From Streptomyces sp. A3M-1-3 (lineage in GTDB: Bacteria; Actinomycetota; Actinomycetes; Streptomycetales; Streptomycetaceae): a stretch of 64,000 bases of DNA. The stretch lies in contig NZ_JANAVP010000012.1 of assembly GCF_024213665.1 (NCBI RefSeq), forward strand, positions 62,001 through 126,000, written 5' to 3'. Under the pieces are notes generated by a model that saw only the letters and a list, made by a program, of their open reading frames with translations, searched no databases and was not told where the DNA came from. Each line of letters opens with the position of its first letter. Within the stretch, counting starts at the first letter, position 1. The position numbers and the translations under genes are program-made. Shown piece after piece: positions 51,429-60,939 of the stretch.

Positions 51429-51629
51429 TCAGCCTACGAAGCCGTCGAGACCGCCCGTCTTGATGGCGGTCAGCAGCGCGCTCAGGGCGGTGGGGGTCGT
51501 GATCGCCACCTGGGCGGGCCGGTCGCTCTCGCGCAGGTGGACGCGGGTGCGGGATCCGGCGGCCAGCTCTACGCATTCGCCGTCTCCGCCGCCGCTGAAC
51601 GATGACTTCTGCCAGTCGAGCTGAGACAT
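51429..51629 (-). CDS. DUF397 protein of a WhiJ-like locus
   Basis: 66 residues of the DUF397 family, recognisable by LDWQKSSFSGGGDGECVELA and VHLRESDRP with a C-terminal LSALLTAIKTGGLDGF. ATG 51629 has AAGGAG upstream. It lies 11 bases after the XRE/DUF5753 gene on the same strand. Such pairs abound in Streptomyces; the best studied is next to whiJ, and toxin-antitoxin-like behaviour has been proposed for related Scr pairs. Confidence 0.9.
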   Translation of the reverse strand: MSQLDWQKSSFSGGGDGECVELAAGSRTRVHLRESDRPAQVAITTPTALSALLTAIKTGGLDGFVG

Positions 51630-51640
51630 CGGGCTCCTTC

Positions 51641-52522
51641 TCATAGTCCGTACATCACGTGCTGGATCAGGCTCAGTGAGTCACGGGACTCGTGCGACTC
51701 CGGCGCTGCCTCTGGGTCGACCGGGGCGAGGGCCAGGTCGGAGAGCCTCTCGAACATCTTGGCGTACTCGTCGACCTGTTCGCTATCCCGCAGGAAGACC
51801 GAGGTCAGCGGATGCTCCAGATACACCGTGTCGAGCTCCGGCATCACCCCGCCGAAGATGGCGAAGGAGCGGCTGTACGCGGAGTAGGCGCCCGCCTCGA
51901 ACGGATAGATCTGCACCGTGACATTGGACAGTCGAGACACCTCGATCAGCCGCAGCAGTTGCTTCCGCATCACTTGGGCCCCGCCGATCTGCGCATGCAA
52001 TGCCGCTTCGTGAATGACTGCCCGGTATTCGACCGGAGTGGCGCCCAAGAGGATCCGCTGGCGGTTGAGCCGGAAGTCAACGAATCGATTCGTGCGCTGT
52101 GGGTCGTTCTCCGCCTCGGAGATCACGGCACGAGCGTAGGTCGCCGTCTGCAACATGCCTGGGATGAATAGGGGTTCATGCGTACGCAAGGCAGCCGAGT
52201 TCACCTCCAGCTCGGCCAGGTCGCACGCCACCGGAGCGACGACGTCACGGAACTCGTCCCACCACCCCTTGCCCCGGTCGTGGGCCATCTCCATGAGTCC
52301 CTCGAAGTAGGGGCCATCCGGACACCCGTAGGCGCGTAGCAACTTGTAGAGACCGTTACGCGGGACATCGACCCGGCCGGCCTCGATATGACTGATCCGC
52401 GTGCGCTCGGCGTCGAGCAGCGCGCCTGCGTCGTCACCTGAAATCCGGGCCTGGGTTCGGAGTTTACGCAGTTCTGCACCGAGTCGTCGCTGTCGCTCGC
52501 TCGGGCTGGTCCTCGGCGGCAT
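51641..52522 (-). CDS. XRE helix-turn-helix DUF5753 regulator (WhiJ/Scr1-like)
   Basis: 293 residues: N-terminal XRE domain (RRLGAELRKLRTQARISGDD, RTRISHIEAGRVDVPRNGLY) and C-terminal DUF5753 (LFIPGMLQTATYARAVISEA, RQRILLGATPVEYRAVIHEA, VTVQIYPFEAGAYSAYSRSF, TVYLEHPLTSVFLRD). ATG 52522 opens MPPRTSPSERQ. It forms the classical triplet with the DUF397 gene downstream and the ATPase gene divergent upstream. WhiJ-type proteins repress developmental genes in complex with their DUF397 partner. Confidence 0.9.
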   Translation of the reverse strand: MPPRTSPSERQRRLGAELRKLRTQARISGDDAGALLDAERTRISHIEAGRVDVPRNGLYKLLRAYGCPDGPYFEGLMEMAHDRGKGWWDEFRDVVAPVACDLAELEVNSAALRTHEPLFIPGMLQTATYARAVISEAENDPQRTNRFVDFRLNRQRILLGATPVEYRAVIHEAALHAQIGGAQVMRKQLLRLIEVSRLSNVTVQIYPFEAGAYSAYSRSFAIFGGVMPELDTVYLEHPLTSVFLRDSEQVDEYAKMFERLSDLALAPVDPEAAPESHESRDSLSLIQHVMYGL

Positions 52523-52754
52523 ATGTCCCTCCCTATGGGCGTGCGCAGTCTGCCGCGCGCTCAGGCGGGTGGTCCACCCGCTTGCGAGGACGTCACCCAC
52601 AAGGGGCATTAATTGCGTTCACGGTTGTAACGACATCACGTATGTCCGTACCGTCGAATCGACCGAACCGCGGCGCCCCAGCCGGAAGTGCACCTGGTCC
52701 ACGGGGACTTGATCAGGCACTGCCACCGCAAGCGACGCCAACCCAGGAGGCCCC

Positions 52755-53171
52755 ATGAAGGACCGCCCACCCCCCGCCGACGTATCCCTCGTCTTCCCGC
52801 CCGACCCCGTCTGGGTCCGCGCCGCGCGCGAAGCCGTACGTACGGTCCTCACCGCAGCCGACCGGCACGACCTCGCCGACACCGCCCTGCTCCTGACGTC
52901 CGAGGCCGTCACCAACGCGGTCAACGCATGCGCGAGCAGCAACTGCACCACCCCCGTCACCCTCTTCGCCGGGTGGGCAGACCCCCACCGCCTCCGGGTC
53001 CTCGTCCACGACGAGGCACCCGGCATCCCGGCCTGCCGAACGCCCGCCTCCGACGAGGAGCACGGGCGCGGCATGCAGCTGATCTCGTACGGGGCCGACG
53101 CCTGGGGGGTGTGCACCCATGGTCCGGGCGGGGGAAAGGCGACCTGGTTCGAGCTGGGGTTAGGGCGGTGA
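52755..53171 (+). CDS. HATPase_c anti-sigma-kinase-like protein (AbaA/SpoIIAB type)
   Basis: 138 residues with a GHKL ATP-binding fold: LLLTSEAVTNAVNACASSNC (N-box), LRVLVHDEAPGIPACR (G1) and EEHGRGMQLISYGADAWGV (G2). Such stand-alone domains bind or phosphorylate anti-sigma antagonists. ATG 52755 follows AGGAGG. Divergent from the XRE gene across 232 bases, as in whiJ-like loci. Its stop is followed 65 bases later by the DUF6247 pair. Confidence 0.88.
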   Translation: MKDRPPPADVSLVFPPDPVWVRAAREAVRTVLTAADRHDLADTALLLTSEAVTNAVNACASSNCTTPVTLFAGWADPHRLRVLVHDEAPGIPACRTPASDEEHGRGMQLISYGADAWGVCTHGPGGGKATWFELGLGR

Positions 53172-53236
53172 TCAATAACCCGGGAGCACTATTCTGGTCC
53201 GTGGGCCGGGAACGATCACGAGCGAAGGGCCGACCG

Positions 53237-53590
53237 ATGACCGCACAGCACGCGGAACACGACGGACCGCTCATCCCCATGCCCGCTCTGACGCTCCCTG
53301 CGCTGCGGCACGCCGTGGCGACCGTCGTTCCGTCCCGCCTGGCCGAGTTCTTCGAGGACATGCAGAAGGCATTCGTCGAGGCGGGCGAACAGGACAGCGT
53401 CCTCCCCATCCGGATGTTCTACCGGCACTGGGGAGTGGTCGTTGAGATCGAACGTCATCCGGAGACCGCGCGGCGTCTCCATGCTGCTGAGCGGGCGATG
53501 GACAGTGCGGACTCCGATACGCGGGCACGCGCCATCCGGGAGGCCGGGGAGATCGCACGCGCAGCTCATCGTGAGGTCGCTGGTGGCTGA
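53237..53590 (+). CDS. DUF6247-like protein, possible antitoxin
   Basis: 117 residues. The opening GPLIPMPALTLPALRHAVAT and helical body (PSRLAEFFEDMQKAFVEAGE, RHWGVVVEIERHPETARRLH) match what I remember of DUF6247 proteins, which in Streptomyces sit before a small gene like the one here. No DNA-binding or enzyme motif is obvious. ATG 53237. Its stop codon overlaps the next GTG start region (53583-53590), so translation is coupled, as in toxin-antitoxin pairs. Confidence 0.65.
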   Translation: MTAQHAEHDGPLIPMPALTLPALRHAVATVVPSRLAEFFEDMQKAFVEAGEQDSVLPIRMFYRHWGVVVEIERHPETARRLHAAERAMDSADSDTRARAIREAGEIARAAHREVAGG

Positions 53591-53831
53591 CTGGCGCTGG
53601 GAGCATGATCCGGATGATCTTCTCGACGGTCTGTCTCCCGAGGTCCTGGCAGAAGTCGAGCATCTCGCGGGGGAGATCGCCACTCGGGACTCGATGGTCT
53701 ACCTCGAGGGCGCTGCCTTCACAGGGCCGAGCCCGGGACTGCGTACCGAGAGTCGCGGCCGTCTCATGCTGACCTACCTGACCGATGTGCGTGGGGAGAG
53801 GGTCGTCGTCCAGGTCACCTGGTTCGACTGA
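53583..53831 (+). CDS. Small RelE/ParE-like candidate toxin
   Basis: 82 residues from GTG 53583 with GAGG six bases upstream (GTG 53571 also possible). The C-terminal half GLRTESRGRLMLTYLTDVRG and ERVVVQVTWFD has the strand pattern of RelE/ParE toxins, with conserved Arg residues; the N-terminal half is two helices (DDLLDGLSPEVLAEVEHLAG). Overlap with the DUF6247 gene and small size support a toxin-antitoxin module. Identification is by pattern only. Confidence 0.55.
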   Translation: MADWRWEHDPDDLLDGLSPEVLAEVEHLAGEIATRDSMVYLEGAAFTGPSPGLRTESRGRLMLTYLTDVRGERVVVQVTWFD

Positions 53832-53875
53832 CAGGGGGCCAAGGAGCCCCCGGGGCCCTCCCGTACCGCCCCCGA

Positions 53876-55284
<1,409 letters not shown>

Positions 55285-55285
<1 letters not shown>

Positions 55286-55298
55286 GGACGCGCTCCCA
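55285..55298. promoter_or_regulatory. CebR box at the bglC start
   Basis: TGGACGCGCTCCCA matches the CebR consensus TGGGAGCGCTCCCA at 12 of 14 positions and begins on the first base of the bglC start codon. A comparable site close to bglC is known in plant-pathogenic Streptomyces. It would let CebR repress bglC directly, relieved by cellobiose. Confidence 0.7.
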
Positions 55299-55342
55299 AG
55301 GTAGGTGTGGTGTAACCGAGTTAAGGGGTGGGGGGGCGGCGT

Positions 55343-55471
55343 TCAGCCCTTGACCGCGCCCTGCATGATGCCGCCGACGATCTGCTTGCCGAACACGACG
55401 AACGCGAGCAGCAGCGGCAGCGTGCCGAGCAGCGCACCGGCCATGATCACCGACTGGTCGGGGGTATAGCC
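55343..55471 (-). pseudogene. Last ~41 codons of a CebG-like sugar ABC permease
   Basis: The minus-strand frame ending at 55343 reads DQSVIMAGALLGTLPLLLAF, then VVFGKQIVGGIMQGAVKG and stop, the typical last helix and tail of a sugar permease of the CebG/MalG family. Upstream of DQS the homology ends within a few codons (the frame hits a stop near 55487) and no other part of cebE, cebF or cebG is present. The fragment lies directly between the bglC gene and the cebR promoter, so it marks an internal deletion. Confidence 0.85.
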
Positions 55472-55496
55472 GCGGCCAAGACCCGGTCAGGTACCG

Positions 55497-55510
55497 TGGG
55501 AGCGCTCCCA
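55497..55510. promoter_or_regulatory. Perfect CebR operator
   Basis: TGGGAGCGCTCCCA, the exact 14-bp palindromic CebR site, 108 bases upstream of cebR and originally upstream of cebE. It remains although the transporter genes are gone, and may now drive whatever transcript reads through the permease fragment into bglC. Confidence 0.88.
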
Positions 55511-55618
55511 GATGTGATGTATTGAAGGGTCGCGGCTCGCCGAGGGGGTGTCAAGGGACCGGACAGCGGGAGTTGGCTCTGGTTGTCCGGCTGTTAGATT
55601 TCGATTCGGGAGGCAGCC

Positions 55619-56647
55619 ATGAATGGTCGTGGACGCAGTGGGGGACGGCCGACCCTCGAAGAAGTGGCGGTACGCGCGGGTGTCGGCCGCGGCACCGTGT
55701 CCCGCGTGATCAACGGCTCGCCACGGGTCAGCGACCACACGAGGGCCGCCGTCGAGGCGGCCGTGGCCGAGCTCGGTTACGTACCGAACCGCGCGGCCCG
55801 CGCGCTCGCCGCCAACCGTACGGACGCGATCGCGCTCGTCGTCCCGGAGCCCGAGACGCGCTTCTTCGCCGAGCCGTACTTCTCCGACGTACTGCGGGGC
55901 GTCGGCGCGGCCCTCGCCGACACCGAGATGCAGCTGCTCCTGACCTTCGCGGGCGACGACAGCAAGCGCCGCCGGCTGGCCCAGTACCTGGCCGCGGACC
56001 GGGTGGACGGCGTGCTGCTGGTCTCCGTACACGCCGACGACCCACTGCCGGACCTGCTGGAACAGCTCGCCATCCCGGCGGTGGTCAGCGGCCGCCGCTC
56101 GGCCGACGAGCCGCTCGCCTCCGTCGACTCGGACAACTTCGGCGGCGCCCGCGCCGCCGTGGAGCATCTGATCGCCCGTGGCCGACGCACCATAGCCACG
56201 ATCACCGGACGACTCGACGTGTACGGCGCGCAGCGCCGCCTGGACGGCTACCGGCAGGCCCTCGCCGAGGCCGGGCTCGCCCCCGACGAGCTGCTGACCG
56301 CGCCGGCCGACTTCACCGAGGAGGGCGGCCGCCGGGCCATGGGCGGACTGCTGGAGCGCCGGCCGCACCTCGACGCGGTCTTCGCCGCCTCGGACGTGAT
56401 GGCGGCCGGGGCCCGCCAGGTGCTGCGCGAGGCCGGCCGCCGGATTCCGGACGACGTGGCGCTCGTCGGCTTCGACGATTCGGCCGTCGCCCGGCACATG
56501 GACCCGGCGATGACCAGCGTCCGCCAGCCGATCGAGGAGATGGGCCGCACCATGGCCGGTCTGCTGCTGCGGGAGATCGCGGGCCGGGAGGGCGAGCGGC
56601 CGCAGATCGTGCTGCCCACCGAGCTGGTGGTGCGGGAGTCGTCCTGA
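55619..56647 (+). CDS. cebR: CebR LacI-family repressor
   Basis: 342 residues. The LacI helix-turn-helix and hinge read TLEEVAVRAGVGRGTVSRVI, NGSPRVSDHTRAAVEAAVAE and LGYVPNRAARALAANR. The effector domain contains DGVLLVSVHADDPLPDLL, SVDSDNFGGARAAVEHLIAR, AVFAASDVMAAGA and PDDVALVGFDDSAVARHMDP. CebR represses cellulose/cellobiose genes and releases DNA on binding cellobiose. Identity rests on the perfect CebR operator upstream and the adjacent bglC. ATG 55619 follows GGGAGG. Confidence 0.88.
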   Translation: MNGRGRSGGRPTLEEVAVRAGVGRGTVSRVINGSPRVSDHTRAAVEAAVAELGYVPNRAARALAANRTDAIALVVPEPETRFFAEPYFSDVLRGVGAALADTEMQLLLTFAGDDSKRRRLAQYLAADRVDGVLLVSVHADDPLPDLLEQLAIPAVVSGRRSADEPLASVDSDNFGGARAAVEHLIARGRRTIATITGRLDVYGAQRRLDGYRQALAEAGLAPDELLTAPADFTEEGGRRAMGGLLERRPHLDAVFAASDVMAAGARQVLREAGRRIPDDVALVGFDDSAVARHMDPAMTSVRQPIEEMGRTMAGLLLREIAGREGERPQIVLPTELVVRESS

Positions 56648-56659
56648 GCGCGTCGGGGG

Positions 56660-56707
56660 ACGACCTTCAGGCCCGGTCCGCTTGCGCGGACCGGGCCTGA
56701 AGGTCGT
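56660..56707. terminator. 22-bp perfect hairpin between cebR and tRNA-His
   Basis: Arms 56660-56681 and 56686-56707 are perfectly complementary over 22 bp around a TTGC loop. It starts 13 bases after the cebR stop codon and ends 5 bases before the tRNA-His 3' end on the opposite strand, so it should end both transcripts. Confidence 0.88.
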
Positions 56708-56711
56708 TCAG

Positions 56712-56785
56712 GGTGAGTGACGGGACTTGAACCCGCGGCCACCTGGACCACAACCAGGTGCTCTACCAACTGAGCTACACCCACC
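56712..56785 (-). tRNA. tRNA-His (anticodon GUG)
   Basis: Read on the minus strand: acceptor GTGGGTG with CACTCAC (one G-T pair), preceded by the extra G(-1) opposite C73 that is peculiar to tRNA-His. Anticodon arm CCTGG-TTGTGGT-CCAGG gives GUG. T-loop TTCAAGT. No CCA encoded. Confidence 0.97.
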
Positions 56786-56917
56786 ATGTCCGGTCGTTCA
56801 CAGAGCGACCGGCCGAGGAAAAGCGTACATGCTCCGGGAGGGTGCTCGCGCCCCACTTATGGGAGCGCTGATGGAGCCCTGATGGAGCCGTGATGGCACC
56901 GGCGCCCCGGTTCCGGC

Positions 56918-57520
56918 TCACTCCCCTGGCAGCACGTACTTCGCGGCGATGGCCTTCGCGGTGTCCGAGTCGGGACCCGGCTGCGGGACGAAGACCGCCT
57001 CGCGGTAGTAGCGCAGCTCCGCGATGGACTCGCGGATGTCCGCGAGCGCGCGGTGGTTGCCGTTCTTCTCCGGACTGTTGAAGTAGGCCCGCGGATACCA
57101 GCGGCGGGCCAGCTCCTTGATCGACGACACGTCGACGATCCGGTAGTGCATGTAGTTCTCCAGGGTCGGCATGTCGCGCAGCAGGAAGCCGCGGTCGGTG
57201 CCGACCGAGTTCCCGCAGAGCGGTGCCTTGCCCGGTTCCTTGACGTGTTCACGTACGTACGCCAGTACCTGCGCCTCGGCGTCGGCCAGCATGGTTCCGC
57301 CGTCCAGCTCGTCGAGGAGTCCCGAGGCGGTGTGCATCAGCCGCACCACCTCGGGCATGGTCTCCAGTGCCCCGGCGGGGGGGCGGACGACAATGTCCAC
57401 CCCTTCGCCGAGCACGTTCAGCTCCGAGTCGGTGACCAGTGCGGCCACCTCGATAAGTGCGTCGTCCGTCAGCGAGAGCCCGGTCATCTCGCAGTCGATC
57501 CACACCATGCGATCGTTCAT
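56918..57520 (-). CDS. orn: Oligoribonuclease Orn
   Basis: A 200-residue DEDDh exonuclease: [20 protein letters not shown] (first D and E), [20 protein letters not shown] (second D), and [20 protein letters not shown] (H and last D). It degrades 2-5 nt RNA, including pGpG from c-di-GMP hydrolysis, in the cytosol. ATG 57520. It lies next to adpA, as in other Streptomyces, with 5 bases between the genes on the same strand. Confidence 0.95.
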   Translation of the reverse strand: MNDRMVWIDCEMTGLSLTDDALIEVAALVTDSELNVLGEGVDIVVRPPAGALETMPEVVRLMHTASGLLDELDGGTMLADAEAQVLAYVREHVKEPGKAPLCGNSVGTDRGFLLRDMPTLENYMHYRIVDVSSIKELARRWYPRAYFNSPEKNGNHRALADIRESIAELRYYREAVFVPQPGPDSDTAKAIAAKYVLPGE

Positions 57521-57525
57521 GTGTC

Positions 57526-58788
57526 TTACCCTACGGGGCGCTCCCGCTGGCCGGGCAGCACAGGGCGGCCCGAAGCGTAGAGGTCCGAGCCCGGTTTGCC
57601 CGGTTCCGGGGGTGCGTGGCCGATCGCCGTCGGGCCGTTCGGCGCGGTGGCGGCCGCCGTCCGGCGCTCGTACGGCGAACGCTCGTACGGCGAACGCTCG
57701 TGTGGTGAAGAACGCTCGTGCGGCGACCGCTGGTGCGGCACCGGCGGCTCCGCCACCGCCGCGGGCTCGCTCAGCGGCCTGCGGGCCCGGTACGCGGACC
57801 GGTAGGCAGCGGGGGAGGAGCCCAGCTGGCGCCGGAAGTGGCCGCGCAGCGCGACGGGCGAGCGGAAGCCGCAGCGGCCCGCGACCTCATCCACCGAGTA
57901 GTCCGACGTCTCCAGCAGCCGCTGGGCCTGGAGCACCCGCTGAGTGATCAGCCACTGCAGCGGCGCACTGCCGGTGAGCGAGCGGAACCGCCGGTCGAAC
58001 GTGCGCCGGCTCATATAGGCGCGCGCCGCCAGTGTCTCCACGTCGAACTGCTCGTGGAGGTGCTCCAGCGCCCAGGCGACGACCTCGGCGAGCGGGTCGG
58101 CGCCGATCTCCTCAGGTAAAGACCTGTCGAGGTAGCGTTCCTGCCCGCCACTGCGGCGCGGCGGCACGACCAGCCGGCGGGCCAGTGCCCCCGCGGCCTC
58201 CGAGCCGTGGTCCGTACGGACGATGTGGAGGCACAGGTCGATGCCCGCCGCGGTGCCCGCCGAGGTGAGCACGTCACCGTCGTCCACGAACAGCTCGCGC
58301 GGATCGACATGCACGGACGGATAGCGCTTGGCGAGCGTCGGCGCGTACATCCAGTGCGTGGTGGCGGGCCGGCCGTCCAGCAGGCCCGCCGCGGCCAGGA
58401 CGAACGCCCCGGTGCACAGGCCGACGATCCTGGCCCCCTCCTCGTGCGCGCGGCGCAGTGCGTCGAGCGCGTCGGGTGGTGGTGGTGATGTGATCGACCG
58501 CCAGGCCGGTACGACGACGGTGCCCGCCCGTGCGATCGCCTCCAGTCCGTACGGTGCGGTGAGCTCCAGTCCCCCTGTGGTCCGCAGGGGTCCGTCTTCG
58601 CCCGCGCACACCAGCAATCGGTAGCGCGGAACGCCGGCGTCCTGCCGGTCGATGCCGAAGACGGACAATGGGATGGAACTCTCGAAAATGGGGCCGCCGC
58701 TGAACAGCAGCACTGCGACGATCTCCCGGCGACGACGCCCGGAGAGCTTGCGCGCGGCCTCCGTTGCGGCGGTGGAGTCCTGGCTCAT
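57526..58788 (-). CDS. adpA: AdpA global developmental regulator with TTA codon
   Basis: 420 residues: N-terminal DJ-1/PfpI-like domain ([40 protein letters not shown]) for dimerisation and an AraC-type pair of helix-turn-helices ([40 protein letters not shown]). Leu224, just before the DNA-binding half ([11 protein letters not shown]), is encoded by TTA at 58117-58119, which needs the bldA tRNA; a TTA between these domains is a known hallmark of adpA. The C-terminal tail has HER/YER repeats and is poorly conserved. AdpA activates secondary metabolism and aerial growth genes. Confidence 0.95.
   Translation of the reverse strand: MSQDSTAATEAARKLSGRRRREIVAVLLFSGGPIFESSIPLSVFGIDRQDAGVPRYRLLVCAGEDGPLRTTGGLELTAPYGLEAIARAGTVVVPAWRSITSPPPPDALDALRRAHEEGARIVGLCTGAFVLAAAGLLDGRPATTHWMYAPTLAKRYPSVHVDPRELFVDDGDVLTSAGTAAGIDLCLHIVRTDHGSEAAGALARRLVVPPRRSGGQERYLDRSLPEEIGADPLAEVVAWALEHLHEQFDVETLAARAYMSRRTFDRRFRSLTGSAPLQWLITQRVLQAQRLLETSDYSVDEVAGRCGFRSPVALRGHFRRQLGSSPAAYRSAYRARRPLSEPAAVAEPPVPHQRSPHERSSPHERSPYERSPYERRTAAATAPNGPTAIGHAPPEPGKPGSDLYASGRPVLPGQRERPVG
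57665..57727 (-). repeat. 15-bp tandem repeats in the adpA 3' region
   Basis: CGCTCGTACGGCGAA occurs twice exactly, then as CGCTCGTGTGGTGAA, a 3-base spacer, and CGCTCGTGCGGCGAC. Units of 15 bases keep the frame and encode repeated SPYER/SPHER in the C-terminal tail of AdpA. Confidence 0.85.
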
Positions 58789-59228
58789 GGCGCTAAGCCC
58801 CCCTTGGGTGTCGCGACTCCTCGTTCTGGTCGCTCCTGCACGTTTCCCCTCGGTCCTGCACGTGTCCCCCGCCGTAGATACTCATGATCGAATCTACTGT
58901 GTCCCGTGGTGTCGGCGTGACAAGTTCAGCACCCAGCGCTATGTCGACTTGGCAACTTGGCGTAAAGCATTCGATCACGAAGCGTTCCACTCAGGGGGCC
59001 CGGTGGGAAGTGCGCCTCGTGTCAGTGGCCCGTCTCAGTAGGCCCCGAGCGGCCTTGGTGGCCCTTTCCTCGCTGGTGACAGCGGGGTTGGGTGGTCATT
59101 CCGCCAAGGCGGGGGAGGTCAGGCGAAGTTGGCTGAAAAGCGGTGGGCGCAGGTGTGCGAACCAGTCAGACCCCCGGCGCACCTCCACCGGACTTCCGGC
59201 CGCCCCTGAGCGCCCCTCCGATGCCGGC

Positions 59229-59258
59229 GGATGGGGGCGGATGGGGGCGGATGGGGGT
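59229..59258 (+). repeat. G-rich 10-bp tandem repeat
   Basis: GGATGGGGGC twice and GGATGGGGGT once, flanked by further GG. With three G5 runs plus adjacent G pairs it could form a G-quadruplex on the plus strand upstream of the stress-protein gene. Confidence 0.85.
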
Positions 59259-59433
59259 GGCCGACGAGGCGGCGGAGATCCAATGGTTGACCAATGTACG
59301 ACCCATGCGTGGCGGGTCCGCTCGGTCACTGGCTGTAGAGGGCAGCCAGCATTGCCATCCGGGCCGGGCTCCGGCATGCTCCGGGGAACGCCGCGAGAGG
59401 GCGGTGGGCCTGGGCCGGAGAGGAGTGTCGCCG

Positions 59434-59447
59434 TACCCTTGGGGGTA
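59434..59447. promoter_or_regulatory. CsoR-like copper operator
   Basis: TACCC-TTGG-GGGTA matches the TACCC-N4-GGGTA pattern that I recall for the copper repressor CsoR of Streptomyces. It lies about 90 bases upstream of the universal stress protein start. Regulation by copper is an inference from this match alone. Confidence 0.45.
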
Positions 59448-59536
59448 TGGGCTTGGGAAGATGATTCCCGGACACAGCTCCGCCGACAACAGTTGTTCGT
59501 TCCCCTCCCAAGAGGACATTCTTCGCCGAGACGCCG

Positions 59537-60058
59537 ATGGCCGGTCACGAAATCCCAGAACCCGCGGACCGCAAGCAGGTCGCCGATCCCTCGGCCGATC
59601 TCCAAGCGGCGGAACAGACGCGCCACTCCTGCGATCCCGCCTTCCGGCATGGTGTCGTCGTCGGCTTCGACGGCTCGACCTCCAGTGAGCGGGCCCTCGC
59701 CTACGCGATCGGCATGGCCAAGCGATCGGGCTCCGGCCTGATCATCGTCCATGTGGCCAACCGGCTCCCGACGACGGTCTGGGCGGGCTGCGAGCCGCCC
59801 GTGTTCGTGGACGTACCGGACCACCGGACCGAAGTGCTCGGGCTCGAGCTGGCCTGCGCCGACTATCTGGCCGAAGTGCCATGGATCCTCGTCGAGCGCG
59901 GCGGCGACATCTGCCACGAACTCGAGGAGGTCGGCCGGGAGTATTCGGCCGACGCGATCGTGGTCGGCTCCACGCACGGCATCGTCGGACGCCTCTTCGG
60001 CTCGGTCGCGGGGCGGCTGGCCAAGCGCGCGCAGCGGCCAGTCGTTGTGATCCCGTAA
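59537..60058 (+). CDS. Universal stress protein (UspA family, ATP-binding type)
   Basis: 173 residues: VVVGFDGSTSSERALAYAIG opens the fold, and GSTHGIVGRLFGSVAGRL matches the ATP-binding G-2x-G-9x-G(S) pattern, followed by AQRPVVVIP. A ~30-residue variable N-terminus precedes the domain. Soluble; such proteins respond to starvation, oxidative or metal stress. Divergent from adpA. ATG 59537 lacks a strong ribosome site. Confidence 0.9.
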   Translation: MAGHEIPEPADRKQVADPSADLQAAEQTRHSCDPAFRHGVVVGFDGSTSSERALAYAIGMAKRSGSGLIIVHVANRLPTTVWAGCEPPVFVDVPDHRTEVLGLELACADYLAEVPWILVERGGDICHELEEVGREYSADAIVVGSTHGIVGRLFGSVAGRLAKRAQRPVVVIP

Positions 60059-60209
60059 CCTCCCGTTGTCCCAGGTGAGACCTGGCTGATGTGGCGTCAA
60101 CTCCCTTGGTCCAGCAGTAAATTTACTCCCCGGTACAGGTGGATTGTGTGCTTGTGAAGGGTACATAAGGGTCCTGGGAAGCAGCACAACTGCATGAAGG
60201 GAGCCCGCC

Positions 60210-60779
60210 GTGGACAACGACGTCTCTGCGGGAAGAACCACCTCGACTCTGGGCCACCTCGCACTCGGCCTGACCCTGCTGGCCTTCGGCATCGGCCACG
60301 CCGAAGTCATCGACGGAGTGACCGCAGCCGACTCCGTCTCGCTCGCGCTCTACGTCGGCGGCATCGCACTGTTCATCACCGGACTGCTGGAATTCCGTGG
60401 CGGAAACGCCTTCAACGGAACGGCGTACGCGGGACTCGGCGCGTTCTGGTTCACCTGGGCGAGCGGGGCCGACGGCCAGGTCTCATCCGAGGCGGCCGGA
60501 CTGTTCCTGCTCCTGTTCGCTCTCCTCGCGCTCAGCCTGACGCTGGGCTCCGCGGGCAGCGGGCTCCTCGCCCAGGGCACCTACGGGCTGCTCTTCCTCT
60601 CGCTCCTGCTCCTCGGCATCGCGACGTTCGCCGAGAGCGGCGGCCTGGTCAAGGCCGGCGGCTGGGTGGCCGCGGTGGCCGGTCTCGCCGCCTGGTACGG
60701 GGCGACGGCCGCGCTGGCCCACTGGCCGACCGCGGTACCGGGACGCGCTGCCGGCCGGCGGGTGACGGCCACCGGCTGA
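60210..60779 (+). CDS. GPR1/FUN34/YaaH (SatP) family acetate-type transporter
   Basis: 189 residues with six hydrophobic helices. The family motif appears as GGNAFNGTAYAGLGAFWFTW. Members are channels or transporters for acetate, succinate or related weak acids in the inner membrane. GTG 60210 has AAGGGAG seven bases upstream. It follows the stress-protein gene on the same strand with 151 bases between, and ends before a strong terminator. Confidence 0.85.
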   Translation: MDNDVSAGRTTSTLGHLALGLTLLAFGIGHAEVIDGVTAADSVSLALYVGGIALFITGLLEFRGGNAFNGTAYAGLGAFWFTWASGADGQVSSEAAGLFLLLFALLALSLTLGSAGSGLLAQGTYGLLFLSLLLLGIATFAESGGLVKAGGWVAAVAGLAAWYGATAALAHWPTAVPGRAAGRRVTATG

Positions 60780-60815
60780 GGCAGCGACCGGCCGGCGCGG
60801 GCGACGCCGGCAACG

Positions 60816-60857
60816 AAAACAGAGCGACCCCCGTGGGCACGGGGGTCGCTCTGTTTT
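60816..60857. terminator. 20-bp bidirectional terminator
   Basis: Arms 60816-60835 and 60838-60857 pair perfectly for 20 bp, with A-tract on the left and T-tract (seven T in all) on the right. Classic factor-independent terminator serving the transporter on the plus strand and glmS on the minus strand. Confidence 0.93.
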
Positions 60858-60939
60858 TTTGCGCCTAAGCCGGGGCCGCTCTCGCGGAGCTGGTTGCTCG
60901 CCGCGAGGGTTGCTCAATTGATGGCTGAGGTTCGAGCGG

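Larger units (their letters stand above)
58789..59536. other. Long divergent control region of adpA and the stress-protein gene
   Basis: About 750 bases with no supported gene between the two divergent starts. adpA orthologues usually have such long regulatory regions, bound by AdpA itself and other developmental regulators. Visible elements are a G-rich 10-bp repeat (59229-59258) and a CsoR-like palindrome (59434-59447). The long minus-strand frame across it is the shadow of the stress-protein gene. Confidence 0.6.

Noticed and set aside
59096..60310. 404-residue minus-strand open frame upstream of adpA
   Set aside because: It is the antisense of the universal stress protein gene and its upstream region, with no family signature.
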